Assembly: GCA_024761205.1 (NCBI GenBank)
Contig: JAMASS010000017.1
Location: 40,803 to 104,802 of the forward strand
DNA: 64,000 nucleotides
Source of the DNA: Limisphaerales bacterium
GTDB lineage: Bacteria; Verrucomicrobiota; Verrucomicrobiia; Limisphaerales; AAA164-E04
Direction of reading: 5' to 3'
The notes under the pieces were generated by a model. That model was given only the letters and a program-made list of their open reading frames with translations. It did no database searches and was not told where the DNA came from. Positions 1 to 9,570 of the stretch are shown piece by piece; the stretch's first letter is position 1; every line of letters begins with the position of its first letter. Position numbers and translations under genes: made by a program.

Positions 1-880
1 AACAAACAAAGAAGGTCATCGTCGCACTCAAAGCAGAAATCCATGAGGGAACAGTCGTCCCGGATAGAACACCAGCGCCGTTGCCAAAGAAAAGGAGCAA
101 CCAAAACGCGAACACCGCCATGTGATGGCTATGAAGCGACCGACGAAGCAGCTTGGGAATCAGATAAAAAATCACCGACAGTCCCACACCTCCGAGCACC
201 AACGTTTTCAATCCGGTCGCATACCAGCCGGCAACGGCCACCTGGGCCACACCCCGCACCGGGTAAAAGTGAAGCAACAGACTCGCCGTACTGAAAATCC
301 ACGGAAACCAAAGCAGCGCCACGAATAGAAACCATTGCGAAACGTATAGTTCTCGCACCTGTCGTCGCTGAAACGTCACCAATGCCAGACCACCAATGAT
401 GGCATAGGCCACAAATAGGATTGGGCTCGCATATTTGGGAATTTCAAAAAGCTCATATGCTGTCCCCTCTCCGGCCAAGATACCGACAACACCGACCAGC
501 ACGCCTACGTTCCAGAATACCGCTCCTAGCAAGACATAACCCGGTAGCACGAGCACATTTCGTCCCATCCGCACCAACAGCCAGAGTGCCACAGCAAAGG
601 CGGACTGCAGGGCGAAGCCGTAAATAAAGATCACATTCGCGGCCGCTTGAATCCGGCCAAAGGTCAACCACGGACAGTGGGCCAAAAGGTCCGGCGCGTG
701 AAACCGGACGGAATTCAACAAGGCAAACAATGAACTCAGAAACAGCCATCCAGCCGCCTCCCCGAACATGAACGTGACCGGTACCCGACAGGAACGATCT
801 AATTCCTGCACCGGAATCTCGGCCTCCCAACCCGGGTTCATCGCCCCGGATTCATTCTCAATACCGTTAGGTTCACTCAT
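1..880 (-). CDS. Heme-copper oxidase subunit I-like (CcoN-like) membrane protein lacking visible metal ligands; partial
   Basis: An open frame starts at the ATG at 880 and runs without a stop to base 1, giving the first 293 residues of a longer protein. After a roughly 38-residue soluble N-terminus it shows about seven hydrophobic helices. The order and local motifs resemble cbb3-type oxidase subunit I: PWLTFGR before helix 2, a GWY motif at about 218-220, an FYLIPK motif at about 238-243, and VPSW at 277-280. The His ligands normally found there appear to be replaced. The helix-2 heme-b His position reads IQAAAN (77-82), the WYGHN copper His reads WYATG, and the HH copper pair reads GNGAG (266-270). 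It lies 18 bp after the small gene at 899-1300 and follows actF. The C-terminal half, with the helix-10 ligands, is outside the window. A role as a redox-inactive scaffold is inference. Confidence 0.72.
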   Translation of the reverse strand, partial: MSEPNGIENESGAMNPGWEAEIPVQELDRSCRVPVTFMFGEAAGWLFLSSLFALLNSVRFHAPDLLAHCPWLTFGRIQAAANVIFIYGFALQSAFAVALWLLVRMGRNVLVLPGYVLLGAVFWNVGVLVGVVGILAGEGTAYELFEIPKYASPILFVAYAIIGGLALVTFQRRQVRELYVSQWFLFVALLWFPWIFSTASLLLHFYPVRGVAQVAVAGWYATGLKTLVLGGVGLSVIFYLIPKLLRRSLHSHHMAVFAFWLLLFFGNGAGVLSGTTVPSWISALSATMTFFVC

Positions 881-898
881 GAGTCTCTCAGGCCGTCG

Positions 899-1300
899 TT
901 ACTCAAATTCGCTTGGCACTTCTGGCGCCGTCGGAGGTACCGCAGTGGCGAGATCGACGCGTTCAGCCAACATCTGCAACGCCTCTTCTGGCTGTTCCCA
1001 TTCACGAATCATTATCTCCATGGCTCGAGCCACTGGGATCTGATAAATGTGCTCATCGGCGTTCACGATGGCGTAACTCGTGAGTGCGGACTCTCCGGCG
1101 GACCGCACTTCCGCCAGATTCTTGGCTCGCAGGCTGGCTCGGGCAGCGCCGACTTCCGGCGGTCTGGCCTCATCGCGCGTCAACCACAACACAACAGCCA
1201 TGACAAAGAACAGTCCAACGACAAACAGAAAATAGGGGAGCACACCACCTTGACAACTGCCGTGATTCTTCACCCACTTCATGCTGTCACCAAATTTCAT
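899..1300 (-). CDS. Small single-pass membrane protein of the act cluster, unknown function
   Basis: 133 residues from the ATG at 1300; an in-frame ATG at 1282 (MKWVKNHG) is an alternative start. One hydrophobic segment spans about residues 20-40 (LPYFLFVVGLFFVMAVVLWL). It is followed by a charged, probably helical domain ending in a Pro/Glu-rich tail. No CxxCH or Fe-S cysteine motif is present. It starts 18 bp after the actF stop and precedes the CcoN-like gene by 18 bp, so it is probably co-transcribed with the alternative complex III genes. I do not recognise the family. A role as a small accessory or assembly subunit is only suggested by position. Confidence 0.6.
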   Translation of the reverse strand: MKFGDSMKWVKNHGSCQGGVLPYFLFVVGLFFVMAVVLWLTRDEARPPEVGAARASLRAKNLAEVRSAGESALTSYAIVNADEHIYQIPVARAMEIMIREWEQPEEALQMLAERVDLATAVPPTAPEVPSEFE

Positions 1301-1318
1301 TCACATTCCGCCTCACAC

Positions 1319-2560
1319 TTAGTCCTTGCCTGATTGACTCGACAATGCCGAAAGCGGCTCCACATAGACGCCCACTGTTTCAGCAACTCGTGGATCACGC
1401 TGAGGAAACGGAGGATGTCCCTTCAGTTTCCAAACAAAGTATCGCGCAAAAGCCCCGGCCATCAACGCCATGCTGCCCAGACTCAAAACGATACTCGCAA
1501 ACGAAATACCTTCGCCCGCAGCGTTGTAAACGGGCTTCACATTGAACGACATATCGGCGTAGTGCATCAACCAGGCCCAAAGACACACCGGCACCATTAC
1601 TGGCAAGCACAACTTAGCGTCGATGCGTAGCAGGAAAAGAAAAGGGACAAAGAAATGCCCAAACACGATCAGCATTCCCACGCTCCACCAAACACCGCTC
1701 TCACGTTTCACATACCAGAACGTTTCTTCTGGAATCGCGGCATTCCAAATCAAGAAATACTGTGAAAAGTGGATGTAAGCATAGAACACCGTGAAGGCGA
1801 AGAAAAGCGTACCGATATCCTTGAAGGTGCTTTTCTGAATGATCGGTGCCAGATGTCCCGTCTCCTTAAGCACCAAGGCGATGACATAAGTGGTCGCCAA
1901 GGTCACCCAGACACTCCCAGCAAAATAGTAAACACCATACATGGTTGAGAACCACTGGTGCTCAAGAGACTTCATCCAATAGAAAGCCGCAAGAGTCAAG
2001 GTGACGGCGAAAATGAAGATGCCGATGGCAGCATAACGACGCATCGACACGGTGCATGAAGCCGCACCCGATCGATCCTGTTCTAAAGACTGATTCCGTA
2101 ACCCATTGCTCAACCACCACCAGACGGCGAAGAGAATGACCGCCATGAAATAAAACGAAACTCGGTTATACATGAACGACTTCACCTCAAGTGAATGGCT
2201 ATACTCGGTGGAACTCATCCACGGATAGATCGAGCCGGGAAACAAGGCAATCGGGATGAACAACACCACCAAAACCGGAACTGAGCAGGCGATGTGTTCT
2301 AGGAATCGACGGAGCGGAACCAACCAATACGAATCAAACAAATGATGCACCAACACCAAGAACAACGACCCGAGCACCAAGCTTAAGAAGAACATGTAAG
2401 CCGTAAGATAGGAGTAAGCAAGAGTCTTGTGCCAAGAAGGAACAAGAATGCCCAAGAGCGCGAAGAACACACCGCCAGCTATCAACCCGTTAGGCAATTT
2501 TGCCCACTTCGACAGATCGAGTCGGCTCTCGTCTTTGGATCCCGTCGGCTTACTCATCAT
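1319..2560 (-). CDS. actF: Alternative complex III subunit ActF, integral membrane protein
   Basis: 413 residues with about ten hydrophobic helices and no cofactor-binding motif, as expected for ActF, an NrfD-distant membrane subunit of alternative complex III. This complex oxidises quinol and reduces cytochrome c or an associated oxidase. Position supports the call: it is the last act gene, directly after actE. The start is chosen at the ATG at 2560, which overlaps the actE stop in a TGATG arrangement and implies translational coupling; a second ATG follows at 2557. The conserved stretch around FFAFTVFYAYIHFSQYFLIW resembles the quinol:cytochrome c oxidoreductase subunit 2 family. Confidence 0.9.
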   Translation of the reverse strand: MMSKPTGSKDESRLDLSKWAKLPNGLIAGGVFFALLGILVPSWHKTLAYSYLTAYMFFLSLVLGSLFLVLVHHLFDSYWLVPLRRFLEHIACSVPVLVVLFIPIALFPGSIYPWMSSTEYSHSLEVKSFMYNRVSFYFMAVILFAVWWWLSNGLRNQSLEQDRSGAASCTVSMRRYAAIGIFIFAVTLTLAAFYWMKSLEHQWFSTMYGVYYFAGSVWVTLATTYVIALVLKETGHLAPIIQKSTFKDIGTLFFAFTVFYAYIHFSQYFLIWNAAIPEETFWYVKRESGVWWSVGMLIVFGHFFVPFLFLLRIDAKLCLPVMVPVCLWAWLMHYADMSFNVKPVYNAAGEGISFASIVLSLGSMALMAGAFARYFVWKLKGHPPFPQRDPRVAETVGVYVEPLSALSSQSGKD

Positions 2561-3177
2561 CAATTCTGCTGCAAGGCGGCACGTTCGAACTCAGGAATAT
2601 CGTCCAACACGGCTAAACGTGAGCGTTGGAGCGCTCTCAAATAGGCCACAACAGCCCACCGGTCGGGAATGTCAATATTCGCTCCATAGGGTCCCATCAG
2701 ATTCTTGCCGTGGGTAATGGTGTTGAAGATTTCACCAGCTGGCATCTTGACTAGGCGCGGATCATGAAAATTGGCAATGGCCACCATCCCGTACTTCGCC
2801 GTGACTCCTTTCCCATCGCCGGTGACTCCGTGGCAAGGGGCGCAATGGATATTGTATCGCTGTTGCCCCCGAGCTAGTAGCGTCTTATTGAGAGCCACCG
2901 GAATCGTGCTGACAAAATTCGTCGTGCCACTGATACGACCGGTGTTCACCGGCACATCTTGATACGGCGCGCCACGAGCAACGGTTCCCGCCACGTAGGG
3001 CTGCGATGACCGCCCATTTTCAAAGAAACCATTGCCAGACTGAGGACGCAATTTGAGCTGCCGGTCCATGTCCGGAAAGACTTCCAAAGGAGGCTTGGGC
3101 GAATGCGAGCCGCGAAAGCCCGCGATGCTCAAAACGGCAACAATGATTAAGACGTAGATGGCAAGAAAATATCGCAT
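2560..3177 (-). CDS. actE: Alternative complex III subunit ActE, monoheme cytochrome c
   Basis: 205 residues. An N-terminal hydrophobic helix (about 4-20) anchors or exports the protein. The soluble part has one CAPCHG heme-c motif at about 112-117. A downstream Met (NLMGPYG, about 161) could be the sixth heme ligand. The C-terminal WAVVAYLRALQRS helix is typical of class I cytochromes c. In the complex this subunit sits on the periplasmic face and relays electrons out of the ActA/ActB redox domains. It begins 4 bp after the actD stop and its own stop overlaps actF. Confidence 0.92.
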   Translation of the reverse strand: MRYFLAIYVLIIVAVLSIAGFRGSHSPKPPLEVFPDMDRQLKLRPQSGNGFFENGRSSQPYVAGTVARGAPYQDVPVNTGRISGTTNFVSTIPVALNKTLLARGQQRYNIHCAPCHGVTGDGKGVTAKYGMVAIANFHDPRLVKMPAGEIFNTITHGKNLMGPYGANIDIPDRWAVVAYLRALQRSRLAVLDDIPEFERAALQQN

Positions 3178-3181
3178 CGCT

Positions 3182-3721
3182 CTAATCCTCCACGACCTCC
3201 AAATGACTGCTTCCGGCCTCCTTCAGCAGCGAAGGCGTTTCCTCTTCGGAATACTTCGGATCCGCGCATTCGATGATAACATAAAACTTATCGTGAGTTA
3301 CCTTGATGAATCGCCGATTTTTCAAAAGCGGATGATGCAGGCGCGGTAACCGATTCAAGAACAACATCCCAAAGAGCGAACCGAAGGCGGACAAGAGAAT
3401 GGTCAACTCATAGCTCACCGGAAACGCGAAAAACGGACTGTAAAGCGGTTTCCCGCCAACCACGATGCCGTAGTTAAAAGAGTTCATGAACCAGACCATC
3501 AGATTGCCGCCCAAAAATCCGGCTGCCCCACCACAAAAAGCAAACCAACCGACTTTCGAGTTTTTCAGCCCCATCGCCTCGTCCATTCCGTGAACCGGAA
3601 ATGGCGTGTGCACATCCCATTGTGTGTAGCCCGCGTTCCGGATTTTCTCGGCGGCTTCCATAACCTCCCCCGGGGTGTTGAACTCGGCTAGAACTCCGTA
3701 TCGTCGTCCCACTGCGCTCAT
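3182..3721 (-). CDS. actD: Alternative complex III subunit ActD (DUF3341)
   Basis: 179 residues. The N-terminal 60 residues match the DUF3341 pattern (YGVLAEFNTPGEVMEAAEKI, then a DVHTPFPVHGMDEAMGLK stretch). Two transmembrane helices follow at about 60-85 and 98-122, then a short charged C-terminal domain. ActD has no cofactors and packs against ActC in known complexes. Its ATG overlaps the actC stop by one base (TAATG), indicating translational coupling. Confidence 0.92.
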   Translation of the reverse strand: MSAVGRRYGVLAEFNTPGEVMEAAEKIRNAGYTQWDVHTPFPVHGMDEAMGLKNSKVGWFAFCGGAAGFLGGNLMVWFMNSFNYGIVVGGKPLYSPFFAFPVSYELTILLSAFGSLFGMLFLNRLPRLHHPLLKNRRFIKVTHDKFYVIIECADPKYSEEETPSLLKEAGSSHLEVVED

Positions 3722-5145
3722 TAGTGTCTACCTCCCTTCACACCACCAAGCGGATGATGGGGGTCCGCTTGTGGAGTCACTCCCTTGACTTCGGAAATCG
3801 CAATCAAAGGTAAGAACCGAACGAACAAGAGGAATAGGGTCATGAAGAACCCGAAGGTTCCAACATAGGTCAACACATCGACATAAGTCGGCGAGTAATA
3901 ACCCCAATTGGAGGGCAAGTAGTCTCGATGGAGCGACGTGACAACGATCACGAACCGTTCGAACCACATTCCAATGTTCACGAAAACTGAAAGGATAAAG
4001 ACGTAAACCATGTTGGTCCGGATCTTCTTGAACCAGAAAAACTGCGGACTCAACACATTACAACTGATCATGATCCAATAGGCCCACCAGTAGGGACCAA
4101 AGGCCCGATTCTGAAACGCGTAAGCTTCATAAGGATTGCCTCCATACCAGGCGATGAAGACCTCCATACCGTAGGCATAACCTACGATCGAACCGGTCGC
4201 CAAGATGACCTTACACATTAACTCAACATGCCGAACCGTGATCACTTCCTCCAATTTGAAGAGCGACCGCAGCGGCAACACCAACGTGATCACCATGCCG
4301 AATCCAGAGAAAATCGCCCCGGCAACGAAGTAAGGCGGGAAGATCGTCGTATGCCATCCAGGCAGCTGTGACACCGCAAAATCAAAGGAAACGATACTAT
4401 GCACCGATAAGACCAGCGGCGTCGAAAGACCGGCGAGAATGAGGTAAGCCTTCTCGTAGTTACTCCAATGCCGGTTCGATCCCGTCCAACCTAAGGAGAA
4501 CAGTCCGTAAAAGAACTTGCGAGTAACGGTCTTAGCGCGATCTCGGATCGTTGCCAGATCAGGAATCAAACCCATGTACCAAAACAGCAAAGACACCGTA
4601 AAGTAGGTGGACACCGCAAACACATCCCACACAAGGGGTGAGCGGAATTGTGGCCAAATCGGTCCGTTGGAGTTAGGCAACGGAAACAGCCACCAAGCGA
4701 ACCAAATACGTCCCACGTGAATGGCAGGGAATATACCGGCACACATCACTGCAAAAATCGTCATCGCCTCGGCAGCACGATTAATCGATGTTCTCCACTT
4801 TTGCCTCAAAAGGAATAGGATGGCGGAGATCAATGTTCCCGCGTGGCCGATACCGATCCACCAGACGAAGTTGACAATGGCCCAGCCCCAAGCGACTGGA
4901 TGATTCAATCCCCACACACCGACACCGGTCGAGATGAGGTAGCCGATCATGATAAAGCAGAGCAACGCCGTGGGCACACTGATCAAAAACGACACCCACC
5001 ACCAAGTCGGTGCCTTATTCTCGACGATCCCAGAAATCTTGTCTGACAACCACCCCAGAGAGCGACTGTTCAAGACTAACGGCTCACGTTCCAGTTCGCG
5101 CGGCGACGGAGCAACAGTGAAGCTATTATTTTTTCCGCCTGCCAT
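3721..5145 (-). CDS. actC: Alternative complex III subunit ActC, NrfD/PsrC-like quinol-binding membrane subunit
   Basis: 474 residues with about ten transmembrane helices. The NrfD-family signature regions are present, including a helix containing [16 protein letters not shown] and the [13 protein letters not shown] stretch. ActC anchors the ActB iron-sulfur domain and is thought to form the quinol oxidation site on the periplasmic side. The ATG at 5145 follows the actB stop without a gap. The His/Gly-rich tail ([12 protein letters not shown]) is ordinary for the family. Confidence 0.94.
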   Translation of the reverse strand: MAGGKNNSFTVAPSPRELEREPLVLNSRSLGWLSDKISGIVENKAPTWWWVSFLISVPTALLCFIMIGYLISTGVGVWGLNHPVAWGWAIVNFVWWIGIGHAGTLISAILFLLRQKWRTSINRAAEAMTIFAVMCAGIFPAIHVGRIWFAWWLFPLPNSNGPIWPQFRSPLVWDVFAVSTYFTVSLLFWYMGLIPDLATIRDRAKTVTRKFFYGLFSLGWTGSNRHWSNYEKAYLILAGLSTPLVLSVHSIVSFDFAVSQLPGWHTTIFPPYFVAGAIFSGFGMVITLVLPLRSLFKLEEVITVRHVELMCKVILATGSIVGYAYGMEVFIAWYGGNPYEAYAFQNRAFGPYWWAYWIMISCNVLSPQFFWFKKIRTNMVYVFILSVFVNIGMWFERFVIVVTSLHRDYLPSNWGYYSPTYVDVLTYVGTFGFFMTLFLLFVRFLPLIAISEVKGVTPQADPHHPLGGVKGGRH

Positions 5146-8100
5146 CTAGTGATATCCTCCAGTTTCTCCGTTTGCGGAATCGGCCTCAACACCATGATCG
5201 TCATGCCCATCGCCATGTGCTGCTCCGTGATGATCACTAAATGGATCACCCATGCTCACTGAATATTCCTCCGTGCTTAACGGCATCTTGTGGTAATCCG
5301 GCATCGCAGGGTTCGGGTTGCGAACCTTGGCCAAATAAGTCGTTCTCGGTCGGGTGTCTAAGAATCCCAAAACCGCGTAATTTCTCGGACTCTCCTTGAG
5401 CTTGGAGACCCGGCTTTCAGGATCCAATGTGTTCCCGAAGACGATCGCGTCCGCAGGACAGGCTTGCTCACAAGCAGTCTGAATGGTCCCATCGGAAACC
5501 GCCACCTTGTCTGAATCTCGCGCGGCTACTTTCTGCTGAATCTTCGCGTTCTCGATTCGTTGAACACAGAAGGTGCATTTTTCCATCACACCCCGCATAC
5601 GAACCGTCACCTCGGGATTCTTCGCCATGGCAACCAAATCCAAATCATCCTTGGGTCGCTCAGCCAAGGGACCATCGTATAAGGCCTCCAGTGGACGCTT
5701 GTTGTAATCGAAGAAATTAAAACGCCGCACCTTCCAAGCGCAGTTGTTGGAGCAGTATCGGGTGCCCACACAACGGTTGTAGGCCATCACATTCAACCCT
5801 TCATGATCATGGACCGTCGCATTCACGGGACAGACATTTTCACACGGCGCATACTCACAATGCTGGCACAGCATCGGCTGAGTCACGACCTGCGGATCAT
5901 CGATCCACTCCTGATACTGCAGGTTTTCGTCGGCTTCAAGACTGCTCAAGCCGGACTTCGCTGCCACGCCGCCGCTGAAATAGCGATCGATGCGCATCCA
6001 ATGCATCTCGCGGCTCTTGGCGACTTGCACCTTACCAACGATCGGAATGTTATTTTCACTCTGGCAGGCCACCACGCAGGCCGAACAACCGACGCAACGA
6101 TTGAGGTCGATCGTCATGCCCCACTGATGAATGTCACTCTTGAGCGACTCCCGGACGTCGTAAGGGTGCTTATACATGGGAAGCGGTTTGCCATCTTTGT
6201 CACGGGGGATGTGCTGGCCATGCGCTTCCAAACCCATGTTACGCGCGAAATCCGGCTTCTGCTTCTCGCGGAATTGTTCAATATTGGCTTCGCGAACAAT
6301 CGCCCGCCCTTCCATCGACCAATGATCCTGAGTCGTCGCCAGCTTGTGTTGGCGCCCCGTAAACGATACTGCTGCTCCGGGCGCGATATACGCTCCAGCG
6401 CTGGTCCGGATCGGATTCACATCGAACCCAACCGCCTGTCCGTTGAATCCACCGATACGCCCCGACCTGCTCCGACCATAGCCCAGTGCCAACCCAACCG
6501 AGTTGTTGGCCATACCGGGCATGACCCAAGCCGGTCCTTCAACCGAGCGACCATTAAGTTCAATCCGAACGATATCGCCGTTCGACACCCCCAAGGCACC
6601 GGCAGTCTCTCGACTCAGCAAGGCGACATTATCCCACGTCAACTTGGTCATAGGGTCCGGAAACTCCTGCATCCAGCCATTGTTGTTGAACTGACCGTCG
6701 TCCATGCTGGCGTCTCGATAGAACACCGCCTCGATAGAACTCCGACTCGGTGGCGGAGCCTTCTCGGCATTCAGAATGGCCGGTCCCACAGCCGACCAAT
6801 TGAATCTCGCCGCGCCGACAGAGACGCTCGCGCTTGCGCTATCCGCAACAAACCCATCATGCAAAAATTTCTTCCACTGCTCTTCATTCGCGCCTTTAAC
6901 TTCCGCATCAAAAGTCGCCCGAACCTGAGCATGCCCGCTGGGATCCTCCAATTTGAGAATCCTGGAGATCAATTCAATGTCGCTGAGTCCGCCAAATAAA
7001 GGCGCAATCAACGGCTGCACAGCTACGCGCGTGCCGTCACTAGTCGCAGCGTCCCCCCATCTCTCCAAAAAGTGCGTTTCCGGAAAGTGCCACGTGGCAC
7101 CCTGAGAGGATTCGTCGACATAATAACCAAGACGGATCACCTCTCGCACCTTCTTTTGTGCTTCGGCCCAGCCTAATTCCGCAGGCGCGTCGTAAGCGGG
7201 ATTGCCGCCCAGCAAGACCAGCGTTTCCACTGTTCCTGCATCCAACGCGGCTTTCAGATTCGCAATGCTATCAGTGGACGCCTCACTCCCCGGCGCAAAT
7301 TCCACTGTGTGTCCAATGTTGTCCAATACCAAATTGAGCGCATGCGCCAAGAAATGGACAGCCACGGGTTGGCGATAACCGGCGACGACCAACGAATGGC
7401 CCTGATGTGCCGCCAAGTCCTTAACGGCCTCCAACACCCATTCGGATGAGACGTTCGCCGTTTCCGCGATCTGGCGGAGCGAGTTCTTCAGCGCGCTAAT
7501 TTGTGAGTTCCCGCTTGCCGACTCATTCTGCTCCAAGGCCTCGGCCAACAAAGCGGCCGCCACAGCAAAAACACCACTGGTTGGCACCCGTAACCGATGA
7601 TCCGCGTTGGAACCAGTCAACGTCATCAAACCTTCAACGACATACAGGCGACTCATCTCGTCGCTTGGCTTCTCAATTGAGCGCCCATCGGCAAATCCCT
7701 TGATATTGACGTAAGCATCCTCCTCATCGCCCAGAAAATCGCAATCCAACGAAACAATTCGAGATGCCCTATCAAAGTGATAGCGCGGTGATAGCGCGCG
7801 CCCAAAAGCGATCGTAGCCGCCTCCGCGGAACGACCAAAGCTGACGGGCTCGTACTCGCACCACTTGGCCTGAGGTAATCGTTCCGTCAGCAAGGCCTGC
7901 AGCCGCCTCCGAGTCGGTGAGCTGGATTCCCGGCTCAAAATGCTTAAGCCCTGTCCTCGATTCCGTGCAAACTTATCGGCGACGGTCTTGAGATGACTGA
8001 ACGCCGCTTCTTCCGAACTATTCTCGCCGTCGTTCAAAAATTGTCGGGACCGGTCCGGATCATAAAGATTCAAGATGGACGCCTGAGCGAACGAGTCGGT

Positions 8101-8502
8101 ACCACCACCGGACAACGGATGCTCCTGGTTGCCCTCAAGCTTCACCGGCCGGCCGTCCGCCGATTTCGCCAGTAACGGAATGGCGTTTCGCCGTGTCGGC
8201 ATCGCGGTGGCGAAATATTTCACCACCCCATGTACATATCCCTCGGGCATCTTGGAGAAGGGGACGATGATTTCCTCCGGACGACGGCAACCGCTCAGCC
8301 CAAAACCAGCCAGGAGGAAAGAGGCAGACATCAACTTAACAAAATCGCGCCGGGTAACCTCCCTGTTAAGTTCGCTCGCTCCCTCAGGAAATTCTTGATC
8401 CACCCACTGCTTGAATTCCGGCGTATCAGCCAACTCATCCAAACTGCGCCAATACCGCGGCCCAGTTTGGGGCGTCTCTTGAATGGGAAAAACTGTATTC
8501 AT
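5146..8502 (-). CDS. actB: Alternative complex III subunit ActB, molybdopterin-like domain fused to an Fe-S domain
   Basis: About 1118 residues. A twin-arginine-like leader near residue 50 (TRRDFVKLM followed by a hydrophobic stretch ending LSGC) suggests export. About 700 residues resemble the molybdopterin oxidoreductase fold, which carries no molybdenum in this family. The last third is a ferredoxin-like domain with cysteine clusters CVGCSACVVAC, CQHCEYAPCENVCP, CVGTRYCSNNC, CTFC and CEQACP, enough for about four clusters, and ends in a His-rich tail. I chose the ATG at 8502 because it forms an ATGA overlap with the actA stop; an ATG at 8511 and a TTG at 8544 are alternatives. Confidence 0.93.
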   Translation of the reverse strand: MNTVFPIQETPQTGPRYWRSLDELADTPEFKQWVDQEFPEGASELNREVTRRDFVKLMSASFLLAGFGLSGCRRPEEIIVPFSKMPEGYVHGVVKYFATAMPTRRNAIPLLAKSADGRPVKLEGNQEHPLSGGGTDSFAQASILNLYDPDRSRQFLNDGENSSEEAAFSHLKTVADKFARNRGQGLSILSRESSSPTRRRLQALLTERLPQAKWCEYEPVSFGRSAEAATIAFGRALSPRYHFDRASRIVSLDCDFLGDEEDAYVNIKGFADGRSIEKPSDEMSRLYVVEGLMTLTGSNADHRLRVPTSGVFAVAAALLAEALEQNESASGNSQISALKNSLRQIAETANVSSEWVLEAVKDLAAHQGHSLVVAGYRQPVAVHFLAHALNLVLDNIGHTVEFAPGSEASTDSIANLKAALDAGTVETLVLLGGNPAYDAPAELGWAEAQKKVREVIRLGYYVDESSQGATWHFPETHFLERWGDAATSDGTRVAVQPLIAPLFGGLSDIELISRILKLEDPSGHAQVRATFDAEVKGANEEQWKKFLHDGFVADSASASVSVGAARFNWSAVGPAILNAEKAPPPSRSSIEAVFYRDASMDDGQFNNNGWMQEFPDPMTKLTWDNVALLSRETAGALGVSNGDIVRIELNGRSVEGPAWVMPGMANNSVGLALGYGRSRSGRIGGFNGQAVGFDVNPIRTSAGAYIAPGAAVSFTGRQHKLATTQDHWSMEGRAIVREANIEQFREKQKPDFARNMGLEAHGQHIPRDKDGKPLPMYKHPYDVRESLKSDIHQWGMTIDLNRCVGCSACVVACQSENNIPIVGKVQVAKSREMHWMRIDRYFSGGVAAKSGLSSLEADENLQYQEWIDDPQVVTQPMLCQHCEYAPCENVCPVNATVHDHEGLNVMAYNRCVGTRYCSNNCAWKVRRFNFFDYNKRPLEALYDGPLAERPKDDLDLVAMAKNPEVTVRMRGVMEKCTFCVQRIENAKIQQKVAARDSDKVAVSDGTIQTACEQACPADAIVFGNTLDPESRVSKLKESPRNYAVLGFLDTRPRTTYLAKVRNPNPAMPDYHKMPLSTEEYSVSMGDPFSDHHGAAHGDGHDDHGVEADSANGETGGYH

Positions 8503-9167
8503 CGATGACATGCCGAACAGTTCACTAAAGATTCCACTCTCCAATCATGAACAAACTGCTCACCCTTCTCACGCTGCAAAACCGCTGCTTCCTTGGGGTC
8601 GTCACTCCATGTCCAATCTAGGTCGGTGATTTTGTCCAAGGGCCGGACCTTACCGGCCGGATCCCGATGGCACTCCAGACAAAACGCCATACCAAACGGC
8701 TTTGCGTGATAAACCTTGTCCATTTTGTTCACTGGCCCGTGGCATTCCACGCAACTGACACCACGATTCACATGGACGGAATGGTTGAAATAAACGTAGT
8801 CCGGCAACTTGTGTATCTGCACCCACGGAATGGGTTCGCCGGTTTCATAGCTTTCCCGAACCAGCGCCAATTTGGGATCATCCTTCAGCACCTGATTGTG
8901 GCAGTTCATGCAAACCGAGGATGCCGGAACATTGGAATACCAAGACTTCTCAACCGCATTGTGACAGTAGCGGCAGTCGAGCCCGAGTTGATCTGCGTGA
9001 ATCGCGTGCGAAAAAGCGACTGGCTGCACCGGCTGATACCCCACGCGAGTATATTTCGGAGTGGCATAATACGCCACCCCAACAACCATGGCGCCGCCGA
9101 TGAGAAGCCCGCCCAAGATCACTTGGCCGGGCAGCTTATTCGTCCACTTAGGAAAAATGTCGGACAT
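8499..9167 (-). CDS. actA: Alternative complex III subunit ActA, pentaheme cytochrome c
   Basis: 222 residues from the ATG at 9167; an in-frame TTG lies 6 bp upstream. A single N-terminal transmembrane helix (about 14-35) is followed by a periplasmic domain with five CxxCH motifs: CRYCH, CMNCH, CVECH, CLECH and CSACH at about 65, 86, 139, 163 and 217. Extra His residues such as those in SHAIHAD and FNHSVHV can serve as distal ligands. This is the first gene of the act operon and carries electrons across the periplasmic head of the complex. Its promoter should lie between here and the tRNA-Cys gene, but I see no clear -35/-10 pair. Confidence 0.94.
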   Translation of the reverse strand: MSDIFPKWTNKLPGQVILGGLLIGGAMVVGVAYYATPKYTRVGYQPVQPVAFSHAIHADQLGLDCRYCHNAVEKSWYSNVPASSVCMNCHNQVLKDDPKLALVRESYETGEPIPWVQIHKLPDYVYFNHSVHVNRGVSCVECHGPVNKMDKVYHAKPFGMAFCLECHRDPAGKVRPLDKITDLDWTWSDDPKEAAVLQREKGEQFVHDWRVESLVNCSACHR

Positions 9168-9336
9168 TCTCAAATATCTTTAAACTCACCACAAATCCCA
9201 ACCCGAACGCCAACCGTCCGGCGATTCCAACGTCAAAAGAGTCGCCTTGATTAACGAAAAAGATTCCTGCTCTTCATCCACCAACGAAAAACACAGGAAT
9301 CAAGAAAATCCACCCCTCATCCCATGGAAGGGTAAT

Positions 9337-9411
9337 TGGAGGCGAGGGTCGGAATCGAACCGACGAATACAGCTTTTGCAGAGCCGTGCCTTACCACTTG
9401 GCTACCCCGCC
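9337..9411 (-). tRNA. tRNA-Cys (anticodon GCA)
   Basis: The minus strand folds as a complete tRNA. The 7-bp acceptor stem pairs GGCGGGG with CCTCGCC, with one G-T pair. The D-arm contains AGCCAAGTGGTAAGGC, the anticodon loop is CTGCAAA (anticodon GCA), and the T-arm contains GGTTCGAATCC. The 3' end TCCA is encoded, so CCA is present in the DNA (9337-9339). It lies between the act operon and the 30-bp direct repeat at 9541. Confidence 0.97.
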
Positions 9412-9540
9412 ACCACGATAGCGCGGATATTCTTAACAAGTTACAGTGCATTTTCGCAAGCCGAATCCCACCAAAATTGTTCGCTCGAACCCCATTCGGC
9501 GTCACGAAAACAGAGAGTATTATCCGAGAAAATCTGACGA

Positions 9541-9570
9541 CGTCAACACGCTTGTGAAAAAAATCACAAA
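9541..9570 (+). repeat. 30-bp direct repeat, left copy
   Basis: All 30 bases are identical to 12378-12407, and the flanking bases differ on both sides. It contains the palindromic 18-mer TTGTGAAAAAAATCACAA (9552-9569). The two copies bound a 2.8-kb segment of unrecognised genes. On the minus strand its A-rich core is also the T-tract of the terminator at 9549-9595. Confidence 0.9.

Noticed and set aside
453..830. 125-codon minus frame at the left end
   Set aside because: It overlaps the CcoN-like gene in another frame, and its Arg/Gly/Cys-rich composition is not protein-like.
5803..6999. Long plus-strand open frame (398 codons) inside actB
   Set aside because: It is the complement shadow of a long, GC-rich gene. 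The His/Arg-rich composition has no motif, and actB on the other strand is certain.
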